Positions 1 through 10,204 are shown, counted from the stretch's first letter. The stretch is 59,132 bases of DNA from SKKL01 sp046543225 (GCA_046543225.1 JBKGZW010000001.1:1-59132), one strand, 5' to 3'. Notes: a model not told the origin generated them from the sequence alone. Numbers and translations are program-made.

Positions 1-815
1 GCCCTGGCCCGCCGGAACTCGGTGATGGTGTCGAGTGCCTCGAGCTCCTCGTCGCTCAGGTCGGCACCCACTTCGGCGGCGGCCTCGGCGGCGGTGACCC
101 CGCCCATCGTCGCCGGCGGGGCCGGGTCGACCCCGTTGACGATCACCGGGCCGAGGGCGATGCCCAGCTCGTCCTCGAGCTTGTAGGCGGTCTCGATCAA
201 CTCGTTGATCGGGGTCTCCTCGGGGATCGTCACCAGCAGCACCCTGGTGCGGGCCGCGTCGGTGAGCAGGTCGAGGGCCTCGCGCGCCTGGGTGTTGATC
301 GGCCCGACCGACACGGTGTCGAGCAGCGCCCGGGGTGCCCGCAGGAAGCTCACCGCGTGGCCGGCTGCTGGCGTGTCGAGCACGACGAGGCGGTCGGTCG
401 AGGCCCGTTCGATCTGTTTGACCTTCCCCAGCAGGAGGATGTCCTTGATCCCCGGCGCGGCGGTGGAGACGATCTCGAGGGCGCCGCTGCGGACCAGGCG
501 TCGCGACACCCGGTCGAGCCCGTGGTCGGTGAGGTACTCCACCAGCGCGTCGTCGGCGGTGAGCGCCCGCGCGGCCACCGACGCGGCGCCGGGGGGATCG
601 CCCCGTTCCCAGAGGACCGACTCCTGGTAGCCGAGCTCGGGCCGCTCGAACACGGTGGTCAGGCCGCTCTTGCCCTCGACCTCGACGACGAGCGCGGACC
701 GCCCGCTGCGCGCCGCGGCCCTGGCCAGGACGGCGCTCACCGTCGTTTTGCCCACGCCGCCCTTCCCGGCAACGATGGCGAGCCGGGATGCTGCGAAGAA
801 ACGGGCAGGATCCAC
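1..815 (-). CDS. ArsA/GET3-family ATPase (partial, C-terminus outside window)
   Basis: Reading the minus strand gives an open frame from a GTG at 815 off the left edge. Near the N-terminus it carries the deviant Walker A motif GKGGVGKTT of ArsA/Get3/MinD P-loop ATPases, followed by VVEVEGKSGL and, further on, the switch-like segment VVLDTPAAGHAV. About 271 codons are present and the end is missing. In actinobacteria such ArsA-like ATPases often occur as pairs beside WhiB genes, and a WhiB gene lies 1.4 kb away. The GTG at 815 is chosen because it sits a few residues before the P-loop with AAGGGAA upstream. Arsenite transport is not implied; the cellular role of these paralogues is unknown. 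Confidence 0.85.
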   Translation of the reverse strand, partial: MDPARFFAASRLAIVAGKGGVGKTTVSAVLARAAARSGRSALVVEVEGKSGLTTVFERPELGYQESVLWERGDPPGAASVAARALTADDALVEYLTDHGLDRVSRRLVRSGALEIVSTAAPGIKDILLLGKVKQIERASTDRLVVLDTPAAGHAVSFLRAPRALLDTVSVGPINTQAREALDLLTDAARTRVLLVTIPEETPINELIETAYKLEDELGIALGPVIVNGVDPAPPATMGGVTAAEAAAEVGADLSDEELEALDTITEFRRAR

Positions 816-843
816 TACGTTCCCTTCGCGTCCGGAGAACTCC

Positions 844-2151
844 TTGCGCAGACTAACCAGCGTCGGCGTGCTCTTCGTCGCACTCGCCCTCGTGCTCGGC
901 GCGGCGCCGGTCCACGCCCAGACCGGCGACGACGGCGACCCCGCCCCCGAGGACGACCCGGCCACCGAGGACGACGATCCGGGCTTCATCACCGTCATCG
1001 AGGTGAACGGTCTGATCGACGACATCCTGGTGGATTTCGTCTCCTCTTCCATCGACGACGCCGAGGACTCCGGGGCCCGCTACCTGGTCATCCACCTCGA
1101 CTCCCCCGGAGCGGTGGTCTCCGATGGAGCGCTGGTCGACCTGGCGCGCCAGATCCACGACGCCGAGGTCCCGGTCGCGTCCTGGATCGGGCCGTCGGGG
1201 GCCCAGGCGCTGGGCGGGGCGGCCCAGCTGGCAGCGGTCACCGACCCCATCGGGGTGTCCATCGGTGCCCGCATCGGTCGCACCGGCGAACCGGTCCTTC
1301 CCGAGGACGAGTTCGGTCCGCTCTTCGGTGACGCCACAGCCTCGCTGGTCGACGACACCGTCGGCCACGAGCGGGTCCTCGAGCTCGACATCGCCCCCGA
1401 GCAGGCCCTGACCCTCGGGCAGTTCGCGCTCACCCTCCCGGGCTTCGAGTCGATCGAGGTGATCCAGGACGGCGAGCCGAGCCTCGAACCCAGCACGGTC
1501 GTGCGGTTCAGCCAGCTCGACCTCCCCGCCCAGATCTTCCACACGGTGGCCAGCCCCGAGGTCACCTACCTGCTGCTGGTCATCGGGCTGGCGCTGCTGG
1601 TCTTCGAGCTCTACACCGCGGGGGTCGGCATCGCCGGCCTGGTCGGGGCCGGGTCGCTGGTGCTGGCCTCCTACGGCCTCTGGGTCCTGCCGGTGCGGCC
1701 GATCGCCCTGGTGCTCGTGCTCGTCGCCTTCGTCGGGTTCGCGGTGGACGTGCAGACCGGGGTCCCCCGTTTCTGGACCGCGGTGGGCGGCCTGCTCTTC
1801 GCCATCGGCTCGCTCACCTTCTATGACGCCGCGTCGATCTCGTGGATCACGCTGGTGGTGGCCTTCGTCGGCGTGGTGCTGACCTTCCTCGCCGGGATGC
1901 CGGCGATGGTCCGCACCCGGTTCTCCACCCCCACCATCGGGCGGGAGTGGATGATCGGGGAGGGCGGGCTGGCGCGAGGCACCGTCGACCCCGACGGGGT
2001 GGTGGTGGTCCGCGACGCTCCGTGGCGGGCCCACACCAACCGGGCGACCCCCATCGCCGACGGCGACCCGGTGCGAGTGGTGGCCATCGAGGGCATGGTG
2101 CTCCAGGTCGAGCCCGAGGACCATCCCGCTCGCGATCACCGCGACCGCTGA
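844..2151 (+). CDS. NfeD-like membrane protein with ClpP-fold N-terminal domain
   Basis: A 435-residue protein with a signal peptide (about residues 1-26), an acidic linker, a ClpP/crotonase-fold region recognisable by VIEVNGLIDD and VIHLDSPGA, then four or more membrane segments (about 240-360) and a C-terminal OB-like NfeD domain containing GEGGLARGTV. NfeD proteins act in membrane quality control, usually with stomatin/flotillin partners; none is adjacent. The TTG at 844 is preferred: it has GGAG six bases upstream and starts right at the signal peptide, whereas a longer frame from 655 would run through the antisense ArsA gene. The usual catalytic Ser motif (AASAG) is replaced by GAQALGGAA, so protease activity is doubtful. 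Confidence 0.8.
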   Translation: MRRLTSVGVLFVALALVLGAAPVHAQTGDDGDPAPEDDPATEDDDPGFITVIEVNGLIDDILVDFVSSSIDDAEDSGARYLVIHLDSPGAVVSDGALVDLARQIHDAEVPVASWIGPSGAQALGGAAQLAAVTDPIGVSIGARIGRTGEPVLPEDEFGPLFGDATASLVDDTVGHERVLELDIAPEQALTLGQFALTLPGFESIEVIQDGEPSLEPSTVVRFSQLDLPAQIFHTVASPEVTYLLLVIGLALLVFELYTAGVGIAGLVGAGSLVLASYGLWVLPVRPIALVLVLVAFVGFAVDVQTGVPRFWTAVGGLLFAIGSLTFYDAASISWITLVVAFVGVVLTFLAGMPAMVRTRFSTPTIGREWMIGEGGLARGTVDPDGVVVVRDAPWRAHTNRATPIADGDPVRVVAIEGMVLQVEPEDHPARDHRDR

Positions 2152-2203
2152 CACCTCCTGCAGGTTCGACCCCTTTCGCTGCCTACCGACCCGAAAGTGA
2201 CCC

Positions 2204-2233
2204 TTGTCGCATCGGCGAGCCCGGTTGTAGGGT
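2204..2233 (+). promoter_or_regulatory. Putative promoter of the WhiB gene
   Basis: TTGTCG at 2204-2209 and TAGGGT at 2228-2233 are separated by 18 bases, a good match to a housekeeping actinobacterial promoter. Transcription would start near 2240, just before the purine-rich ribosome binding site GGAAGGGGGG at 2242-2251. Read by eye only. Confidence 0.4.
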
Positions 2234-2258
2234 CGCGACACGGAAGGGGGGTCTGCGT

Positions 2259-2522
2259 GTGAGTGCACAGAGGACCGAAGATGCCTGGCAGGTCAAAGCA
2301 GCCTGCCGTGGGCCTCAGGCAGCGGTGTTCTTCCCGCCGCCACAGTTCGAACGCAAAGACGAGAAGCTCGAGCGCGAAGCCAGGGCCAAGGCGATCTGTG
2401 CCGACTGCTCGGTACGGCGCCCATGCCTCGACTACGCCATCTCGATCCGTGAACCACATGGCATCTGGGGTGGTCTGAACGAGAACGAGCGGCGCCAGCT
2501 CGTGGCCTCCGAGCTGAGCTGA
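2259..2522 (+). CDS. WhiB-family iron-sulfur transcription factor
   Basis: An 87-residue protein with the WhiB signature: Cys16, Cys47, Cys50 and Cys56 to bind a [4Fe-4S] cluster, then the turn GIWGG (68-72) and a basic C-terminal tail. WhiB proteins are restricted to Actinobacteria and their phages; they act on the primary sigma factor and control division, redox or antibiotic responses. The GTG at 2259 follows a strong purine-rich SD. Compact size resembles WhiB1/WhiB2-type proteins; the subfamily cannot be fixed by eye. Confidence 0.93.
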   Translation: MSAQRTEDAWQVKAACRGPQAAVFFPPPQFERKDEKLEREARAKAICADCSVRRPCLDYAISIREPHGIWGGLNENERRQLVASELS

Positions 2523-2570
2523 GGGACCGCACCCTCGCCGACCGCCCGGACCGGTAGCCTTGAGGGTGTC

Positions 2571-3077
2571 ATGCCCCTCATCGCGCTGTTGTTCCTGGCG
2601 GTCCCGATCATCGAGTTGCTCGTGATCGTCTCTGCCGCGCAGGCCATCGGCACGCCCCAGACCCTGGTGCTGCTCCTGGTGGTCAGCATCATCGGCGCGT
2701 GGCTGGTCAAGGTCGAGGGGCTCGGGGTGTGGCGGCGGTTCTCCACCACCCTCGCTCGCGGCGAGATGCCCCACCGCGAGATCGTCGACGGGGTGCTGAT
2801 CCTCGCCGCTGGAGCCTTCATGCTCACCCCGGGGTTCGTCACCGACGCCGTCGGGCTGCTGTTCCTCGCGCCACCGTCACGGGCGGTCATCCGGGCCATG
2901 GTCCTCAAGCGGGTCACCCCCGGGGTCGGGGTCAACGCCCCCTTCGGGTTCGCCGGTGGTGCTGCGGGCCCCGCCGCCGGTGCCTCCGGAGGGGTGTGGG
3001 ACACCACCGGCTGGGAGTCCGACCCCGACCGCCCGGGACCCGACGATCCCCCCGGTCCACGGGGACTCGAGCGATGA
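2571..3077 (+). CDS. fxsA: FxsA family membrane protein
   Basis: A 168-residue protein with an N-terminal hydrophobic segment beginning MPLIALLFLAVPIIELLVIV, then the FxsA-type stretch LVVSIIGAWLVKVEGLGVW and a later segment ending GFVTDAVGLLFLAPPSR. FxsA is an inner-membrane protein known in E. coli for relieving phage F exclusion; its normal job is poorly defined. The C-terminus is glycine/proline-rich and probably disordered. The stop overlaps the next start (ATGA), so it is likely co-translated with the NUDIX gene. Confidence 0.85.
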   Translation: MPLIALLFLAVPIIELLVIVSAAQAIGTPQTLVLLLVVSIIGAWLVKVEGLGVWRRFSTTLARGEMPHREIVDGVLILAAGAFMLTPGFVTDAVGLLFLAPPSRAVIRAMVLKRVTPGVGVNAPFGFAGGAAGPAAGASGGVWDTTGWESDPDRPGPDDPPGPRGLER

Positions 3078-3895
3078 CCCAGACCGAGGCGACCAGCGCG
3101 ACCGGGGTCGAGCTTCGTCGGGCCGCCACCGTGATGCTGGTGCGCGACGGCTCCGAGGGCCTCGAGGTGTTCATGGTGCGTCGCAACCCCGCCAGCGTGT
3201 TCGTCGGCGGCGCGTTCGTCTTCCCCGGCGGGGCGGTCGACGACCACGACCACCACGACGTCGATCCCTACTGCGCCGGACTCAGCGACCCGGTCGCGTC
3301 CGCGACGCTCGGTCTCGACCACGGCGGGCTGGCCTACTGGGTGGCGGCGGTCCGAGAGTGCTTCGAGGAGTGCGGGCTCCTGCTCGCCTACGACCGGTCG
3401 GGCCGGGTCATCCGCTTCGACGACCCCGAGGTCGAGTCCCGCTTCGTCGAGCACCGCCGGCGTGTCGACACCGGCGAGCTCCGCCTCATCGATCTGTGCG
3501 CGGACGAAGGTCTCACCCTGGCCTGCGACGCCATCCACTACTTCTCGCACTGGGTCACCCCGGTCGGTCCGCCCCGGCGGTTCGACACGCGCTTCTTCCT
3601 GGCTCGTGCCCCCGATGCCCAGGTCGGGCTCCACGACGACCGCGAGACGGTCGCCAACATGTGGGTCCGGCCCGCCGAGGCGCTCCGGCGGGCAGGCGAC
3701 GGCGAGCTCGAGATCATCTGGCCCACCGCCAGGAACCTCGAGGCCATCGCCCGGTTCGACTCCGCCGACGAGCTGCTCGGGGCAGTCCGCCAGCAGGCCG
3801 AGGTCCCCACCATCGACTCCCGCATCGTGGACGACGAGGGCGGAACCCGAATTCTCTTGCCCGGTGATCCCGGCTACGAAGGAGCTGCATCGTGA
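3074..3895 (+). CDS. NUDIX hydrolase, NUDT19/RP2p-like
   Basis: A 273-residue protein with an early GGAFVFPGGAVD segment and the NUDIX-helix core AVRECFEECGLLL (about residues 92-104). The long insertion between GG and the Nudix helix and the downstream HWVTP..RRFDTRFFLA region are typical of NUDT19-like enzymes, several of which hydrolyse CoA or acyl-CoA esters; substrate here is unproven. The ATG at 3074 overlaps the fxsA stop by four bases, and the gene's own stop overlaps the GTG of the MBL-like gene, giving a three-gene coupled unit. Confidence 0.85.
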   Translation: MTQTEATSATGVELRRAATVMLVRDGSEGLEVFMVRRNPASVFVGGAFVFPGGAVDDHDHHDVDPYCAGLSDPVASATLGLDHGGLAYWVAAVRECFEECGLLLAYDRSGRVIRFDDPEVESRFVEHRRRVDTGELRLIDLCADEGLTLACDAIHYFSHWVTPVGPPRRFDTRFFLARAPDAQVGLHDDRETVANMWVRPAEALRRAGDGELEIIWPTARNLEAIARFDSADELLGAVRQQAEVPTIDSRIVDDEGGTRILLPGDPGYEGAAS

Positions 3896-4440
3896 CCGAT
3901 GACACCGTCGACCTCCCAACCCCCATCGTTCCCGGGGTGGCCCGCGCGCTCAGCCCGCTGGTCCGCCGCATCGCGGTCGACCTCGACGGCGCCGCGGGGC
4001 CCAACACCTACCTGATCGGCATCGACGAGATCGCGGTGATCGACCCGGGACCCGATCTCGACCAGCACCTCGACGCCATCGCCGGATGTGGTGGCGACCG
4101 CATCCGCTGGATCCTCACCACCGGCACCGGCGATCAGGCGGGGATCAAGGGCTTGCGGGCCCGTACCGACGCCCTGGTGCTGGCCGTCGCCGGGATCGGC
4201 CCTGCCGACGCCGACGAGGTGGTCGGCGAGGATCACACCATCTTGGGCACCGAGTTCCGGCTGGTGACGATGCTGGCACCCGGCGGCGCGCCACGGGCCA
4301 TGTTCCTGCTCGAAGAGGAGCGGGTGCTCTTCGGCGGCGACGCGGTCGCGGCGCTCGACGAGGAGCTCCTGGCCGACCGCCGTCTCAAGCGGCTGCGGGC
4401 GGTGGCCCCCGCCGAGGGGCAACTCATCGAGCGGCTGTAG
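3892..4440 (+). CDS. Degenerate metallo-beta-lactamase-fold protein
   Basis: A 182-residue protein that follows the LACTB2-like MBL layout: NTYLIG, then IAVIDPGPD, then a strand leading into the metal site, and later RVLFGGDAV. In active relatives the site reads THTHxDH; here it reads TTGTGDQA, so the metal-binding histidines and the Asp-His pair are missing. It is also shorter than the usual 250 or so residues. NUDIX-MBL pairs are common in actinobacteria, so this is probably a derived, non-hydrolytic partner. GTG start overlaps the upstream stop, with AAGGAG in front. Confidence 0.7.
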   Translation: MTDDTVDLPTPIVPGVARALSPLVRRIAVDLDGAAGPNTYLIGIDEIAVIDPGPDLDQHLDAIAGCGGDRIRWILTTGTGDQAGIKGLRARTDALVLAVAGIGPADADEVVGEDHTILGTEFRLVTMLAPGGAPRAMFLLEEERVLFGGDAVAALDEELLADRRLKRLRAVAPAEGQLIERL

Positions 4441-4452
4441 ACTCGACTCTTC

Positions 4453-6306
<1,854 letters not shown>

Positions 6307-6317
6307 GGCCGCCGCCG

Positions 6318-7520
6318 CTACAGGTCGAGCTCGTCGAGCGCCGATGCTGCGGCGTCGAGCATGCGGGCGCTGCAGCCGGCCATCTCGACCGGTGGGATCG
6401 CTTCGTCGAGGATGCGGTCGGCCAGCGCCCGGAACGCCTCGGCGGCGGGTCCGTCGCCCAGCGCGACCGGGGTGCCGGTGTCGCCGCCGAGGGCGACCGA
6501 CGACTCGAGCGGGATCTGGCCGAGCAGCGGCGCGCCGGCGTCGTCGGCCAGGATCCGGCCGCCGCCGGTGCCGAACAGCGGGTAGGACTCGCCGTGGTCG
6601 CAGATGAAGGCGCTCATGTTCTCGATGACCCCGGCCACCCGAACGTGGCTCTTCTGGGCCATGCTCGCGGCCCGGATGGCCACCTTCTGCGCGGTGGCCG
6701 CGGGGGTGGTGACGACCAGCATCTCGGCGCGGGGGAGCATGCGGGCCAGACCCATGGCGACATCTCCGGTGCCGGGCGGCATGTCGATGAACAGGTAGTC
6801 GAGGTCGCCCCACTGCACGTCCTCGACGAAGTGCTGCACCGCCCGGTTGAGCATGAGGCCCCGCCACATCAGGGCGGTCTCCTCGTCGTCGACCAGCAGA
6901 CCCATCGACACGACCTCGAGCCGTCCCTCGCCCATCTCCTGGACGATGGGGGCGATGCGGGGACGTCCGCCCTCGGCCACCTCCTGGCCCTCGACCCCGG
7001 CGAGGCGGCCCTCGACCCCGATCATGCGGGGCACCGAGAACCCCCAGATGTCGGCATCGAGCACACCGACCGTGTAGCCCTTGGTGGCGATGGCCACCGC
7101 GAGGTTCACCGTCACCGACGACTTGCCGACCCCTCCCTTGCCCGAGGCGATGGCCACCACCCGGGTGGTGGAGGGGATCAGGGTGTCGGGCGCGTTCTCC
7201 TGGGCGTTGAACCGGGCCCGGCTCATGGTCGCCGCCTTCTCCTCGGGATCGAGCTCGGTCCAGTCGAAGGTCACCTCCGAGACACCGGGCATCGACTCGA
7301 CCCGCGCCCTGGTGTCGCGCTGGATCTGGCTCCGCAGCGGACATCCGGCGGTGGTGAGGGCGATCGTGACCCGCACCCGGCCCTCGTCATCCACCCGTGC
7401 GCCCTTGGCCATGCCGAGGTCGACGATGTCGCTGCCGAGCTCGGGATCGATCACCCCGCGCAGCACCTCCATGACATCGGCCTCGGTGGGCAGGGTCGGA
7501 CGTTCGGTCGTGTCGGCCAT
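6318..7520 (-). CDS. mrp: Mrp/NBP35-type iron-sulfur cluster carrier ATPase
   Basis: A 400-residue protein. The N-terminal MIP18/DUF59 domain (VLRGVIDPELGSDIVDLGM and the TTAGCPLR segment) is followed by a P-loop domain with ASGKGGVGKSS and DADIWGFSVPRM, and ends with the usual Mrp C-terminus. Mrp/ApbC proteins bind and transfer [4Fe-4S] clusters. Its genomic position opposite a SufR-like regulator and near a HesB/IscA gene supports an Fe-S role. The ATG at 7520 is chosen at the start of the DUF59 domain; TAAAAT on the minus strand (7533-7528) lies 7 bases before it, implying a leaderless mRNA. Confidence 0.93.
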   Translation of the reverse strand: MADTTERPTLPTEADVMEVLRGVIDPELGSDIVDLGMAKGARVDDEGRVRVTIALTTAGCPLRSQIQRDTRARVESMPGVSEVTFDWTELDPEEKAATMSRARFNAQENAPDTLIPSTTRVVAIASGKGGVGKSSVTVNLAVAIATKGYTVGVLDADIWGFSVPRMIGVEGRLAGVEGQEVAEGGRPRIAPIVQEMGEGRLEVVSMGLLVDDEETALMWRGLMLNRAVQHFVEDVQWGDLDYLFIDMPPGTGDVAMGLARMLPRAEMLVVTTPAATAQKVAIRAASMAQKSHVRVAGVIENMSAFICDHGESYPLFGTGGGRILADDAGAPLLGQIPLESSVALGGDTGTPVALGDGPAAEAFRALADRILDEAIPPVEMAGCSARMLDAAASALDELDL

Positions 7521-7527
7521 GGGGACG

Positions 7528-7554
7528 ATTTTACCGGGCTTGGCCGTGTAAACT
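7528..7554. promoter_or_regulatory. Divergent mrp / SufR-like promoter region with two leaderless -10 boxes
   Basis: Within 40 bases between two divergent starts there are two -10-like hexamers: ATTTTA at 7528-7533 (TAAAAT for mrp on the minus strand) and TAAACT at 7549-7554 for the plus-strand regulator. Each lies 6-7 bases before its start codon and neither gene has a clear SD. Convincing -35 hexamers were not found. A shared operator for the SufR-like protein is plausible here but no clear palindrome was seen. Confidence 0.45.
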
Positions 7555-7560
7555 TGCCTC

Positions 7561-8259
7561 GTGGACCAGGAACCATCCCCCGCAGCCCCCCGCAGCGGCG
7601 ACCGACCCGCTCGCCTCGCCATCCTCAAGGCGTTGGGCGACAACACGCGCTATGCCATCTACCTCGAGCTGGCCCGGTCCCCGGTCCCGATGTCCACCGC
7701 CGAGATCGCCGACTCGCTCGACCTGCACGTCAACACGGTGCGTCCCCACCTCGAGCGGATGCGCGAGGTCGGCCTGCTCTCGGTGCGCAGCCAGACCCGT
7801 GGCGGTGTCGGGCGCCCCCAGCACCTCTACTCGCTCGCCCCCGACGCCCCCTCGCTGGGGCTCGAACCGTCGCCCTATCCCACGATCGCCCGGATGCTGC
7901 TCGCCGTCGCCTCGTCCACCGAGCTCGATCCCGAGGCGGTGATCGTCGCCGGGCGCGACCAGGGAGAGCTCGACGCCCGCCCCTGGGACCAGGGCTCCCC
8001 GCCGGTCGAGGCGCTCATGACCGAGCTCGACGCGATGGGGTTCGACCCCGAGATCGTCGTCGAGGACGACACGACCACCATCGCCTTCGCCCACTGTCCC
8101 TTCGCCGAGCTGGCCGAGTCGAACCCCTCGGTGGTGTGCGCCCTGCACCAGGGCATGGTCGAGGGCTTCCTCGACGGCATCGGGGGCCCGTGCCCGTCGG
8201 CGTTCAACACCCTGGTCCATCGCGAACCCTGCCGGGTCGAGCTCCCGGTCCCGGCCTGA
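7561..8259 (+). CDS. SufR-like iron-sulfur-sensing HTH regulator
   Basis: A 232-residue protein with an N-terminal winged helix (ILKALGDNTRYAIY, then AEIADSLDLHVNTVRPHLERM) and a C-terminal region with Cys179 (in HCPFAELA), Cys193, Cys211 and Cys224. This matches SufR, the [4Fe-4S]-binding repressor of suf genes in cyanobacteria and actinobacteria. No suf operon is in the window, but it faces mrp and precedes a HesB/IscA gene, so local Fe-S regulation is likely. GTG start, probably leaderless. Confidence 0.82.
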   Translation: MDQEPSPAAPRSGDRPARLAILKALGDNTRYAIYLELARSPVPMSTAEIADSLDLHVNTVRPHLERMREVGLLSVRSQTRGGVGRPQHLYSLAPDAPSLGLEPSPYPTIARMLLAVASSTELDPEAVIVAGRDQGELDARPWDQGSPPVEALMTELDAMGFDPEIVVEDDTTTIAFAHCPFAELAESNPSVVCALHQGMVEGFLDGIGGPCPSAFNTLVHREPCRVELPVPA

Positions 8260-8323
8260 TGCGCGACATGGCCCCATCCACCGATATCATCGACAACGTC
8301 CAATCGTATGAGGAGGACCCCGC

Positions 8324-8644
8324 GTGATCACGCTCACGGATTCCGCCGCAGGCAAGGTCAAGCAGCTCATCGAGGCCGAGGGCGACACGTCGCTCGCGCT
8401 GCGGGTCGCGGTCCGTCCCGGCGGCTGCTCGGGCTTCAGCTACGAGATGTTCTTCGACACCGACGTCGCGGCCGAGGACATGGCGATCGAGTACTCGGGG
8501 GTCAAGGTCGTGTCCGACCCCTCCAGTGCCCAGCTGCTCGACGGCGCCACGCTCGACTACAAGGACGGCATCCAAGACGCCGGGTTCGCCATCAACAACC
8601 CGAACGCCAGCCGCACCTGCGGCTGCGGGCAGTCCTTCAGCTGA
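8324..8644 (+). CDS. erpA: HesB/IscA-type iron-sulfur insertion protein
   Basis: A 106-residue A-type carrier with the three conserved cysteines, Cys35 in GGCSGFSY and Cys99/Cys101 in TCGCGQSFS at the C-terminus. It delivers Fe-S clusters to apo-proteins. A good SD (GAGGAGG) precedes the GTG at 8324. Its TGA stop overlaps the proposed CTG start of the next gene, whose product holds two [2Fe-2S] sites, so carrier and client may be made together. ErpA versus IscA/SufA naming is uncertain. Confidence 0.92.
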   Translation: MITLTDSAAGKVKQLIEAEGDTSLALRVAVRPGGCSGFSYEMFFDTDVAAEDMAIEYSGVKVVSDPSSAQLLDGATLDYKDGIQDAGFAINNPNASRTCGCGQSFS

Positions 8645-10182
8645 CCCTCCAGTTCGAGGTCGACGGCCGCCAGGTCGAGGTCGACGACGACGGCGCATCG
8701 CTGCTCGAGGTCCTGCGGGACCGGCTCGGGTCGCGCTCGCCCAAGGACGGGTGCAGCCCCCAGGGCCAGTGCGGATGCTGCACCGTGCTCGTCGACGGCC
8801 AGCCGCGCGTGGCGTGTGTGACCCCGGCTCGTCGGGTCAAGGGTCGCTCGATCACCACCCTCGACGGCATCGACCCGGCCGCACGCGACCGGTGGGCTGA
8901 CGCCTTCTGCGCCACCGGCGCCAGCCAGTGCGGGTTCTGCACGCCGGGGATCATCGTCCGTCTCCACGGGCTGGCGGCCAAGAAGCCCGATGCGTCGATC
9001 GCCGATGCCGAACGGGCGCTACAGGCCCATCTGTGCCGCTGCACCGGGTGGCGCACGATCCTCGACGCCTGGGAGCACCGCGAACAACCGGTCACCCTCG
9101 ACGGCCGCGACCTCGACGCCGCCGCCCGCCGAGCCGAGATCGAAGGCCGCACCCCCCAGGCGGTCGGGCCCCACGTGGCCCGCGGTGCCGGGGGATTCGC
9201 GGACGACACCGCGCCCGCCGACGCGCTGGTCGCGGTGCCCACCGCCGACGGCGACTGGGCCGTGGCCGAGTCCCTCGGCGAGGCCCGCCAGGCCGCGGGC
9301 AAGATCCAGGGACGTCGCACCACCATCGACGTCGAACCACCGCTCGAGCTGCCCGACGGCGACTGGGCGGTCACCCTCCGCACGCCGTGGGTCGAACCCG
9401 CCTATCTCGAGACCGACGCCTCGTGGTGTCGACCCGGTGGTGAGCCGGCCAGCCCGCTGGCCAACGGCGGTGCCTTCGGGGCCAAGCTCGACAGCGTCGC
9501 TCCCGATGCCGCCCGCCGACTCGCCGACGAGCACGATCGGGCGGTGCGGGTCGTGCTGTCGCGAGAGGACGCCGTGCGGATGGGGCCGAAGCGCCCACCG
9601 GTCGCCGCGGGGATCCGCGCCGACGGCACCGGGGTCATCCGAGTCGCGCGCACTCCGGGCATCGCCGACGCGATCCGTGCGGTGGCGCCCGAGCTGGTGG
9701 TCGAGGAGGTGTCGGTCGCCGGTCCGCCGACCTCGGCGGCCATTCGCGCCGCCGGCTGGGCCGAAGCCGCGATCCTGCGGGCGGCGATCACCGGCGAGGC
9801 GACGGTCACCGGCCCCGACGGTGCACGGGCCACCGCCACGGTCGACGACGGCACCATCGCGGTCCGGGTCAGCTGCGGCGACCCCCTCGACGAGGTCGTG
9901 CTGGGCTCCTACTGCGTCGGGGCGGCCCACATGGCGCTCAGCTGGGTCACCTCCGAAGGGCTGGCGGTCGACGACGCCGGCGAGGTGCACGACCTGACCA
10001 TCCGCTCGTTCGGCATCCTTCGGGCGGTCGACACCCCACCCGTCGAGATCGAGATCGCCCCGGCCCCCGGGCCGCCGGTCAACGGTTCCGACACCGTGTT
10101 CGCCGCGGTGGCCGCGGCGGTGTGGATCCACCAGGGCCTGCCCCCGGTCTGGCCCACCGGCCAGACTGTACGCACCAACTGA
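8641..10182 (+). CDS. [2Fe-2S] protein fused to a condensed xanthine-dehydrogenase-like domain
   Basis: A 513-residue protein. Residues 1-75 are a ferredoxin-like domain (Cys38, Cys44, Cys47, Cys59), and about 95-145 the second [2Fe-2S] domain of CO/xanthine dehydrogenase small subunits (CGFCTPG, LCRCTGW). The rest recalls pieces of the molybdopterin-binding large subunit: a GRA-like FADD start, NGGAFGAKLD, VRVVLSREDAVRMG and a tail like DLTIRSFGILRAVDTPPVEIEI. It is far shorter than a full large subunit (about 750 residues), so catalytic competence is uncertain. No ATG, GTG or TTG occurs in frame between 8311 and the first cluster; CTG at 8641, overlapping the previous TGA, is the best start. 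Confidence 0.75.
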   Translation: MTLQFEVDGRQVEVDDDGASLLEVLRDRLGSRSPKDGCSPQGQCGCCTVLVDGQPRVACVTPARRVKGRSITTLDGIDPAARDRWADAFCATGASQCGFCTPGIIVRLHGLAAKKPDASIADAERALQAHLCRCTGWRTILDAWEHREQPVTLDGRDLDAAARRAEIEGRTPQAVGPHVARGAGGFADDTAPADALVAVPTADGDWAVAESLGEARQAAGKIQGRRTTIDVEPPLELPDGDWAVTLRTPWVEPAYLETDASWCRPGGEPASPLANGGAFGAKLDSVAPDAARRLADEHDRAVRVVLSREDAVRMGPKRPPVAAGIRADGTGVIRVARTPGIADAIRAVAPELVVEEVSVAGPPTSAAIRAAGWAEAAILRAAITGEATVTGPDGARATATVDDGTIAVRVSCGDPLDEVVLGSYCVGAAHMALSWVTSEGLAVDDAGEVHDLTIRSFGILRAVDTPPVEIEIAPAPGPPVNGSDTVFAAVAAAVWIHQGLPPVWPTGQTVRTN

Positions 10183-10204
10183 TCGCCCCACCCGAGGAGA
10201 CACC

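Noticed and set aside
2432..3919. Long minus-strand frame of about 495 codons opposite FxsA and NUDIX genes
   Set aside because: Residue pattern is low-complexity Gly/Arg/Asp typical of antisense frames in GC-rich DNA; the plus strand carries clear families.
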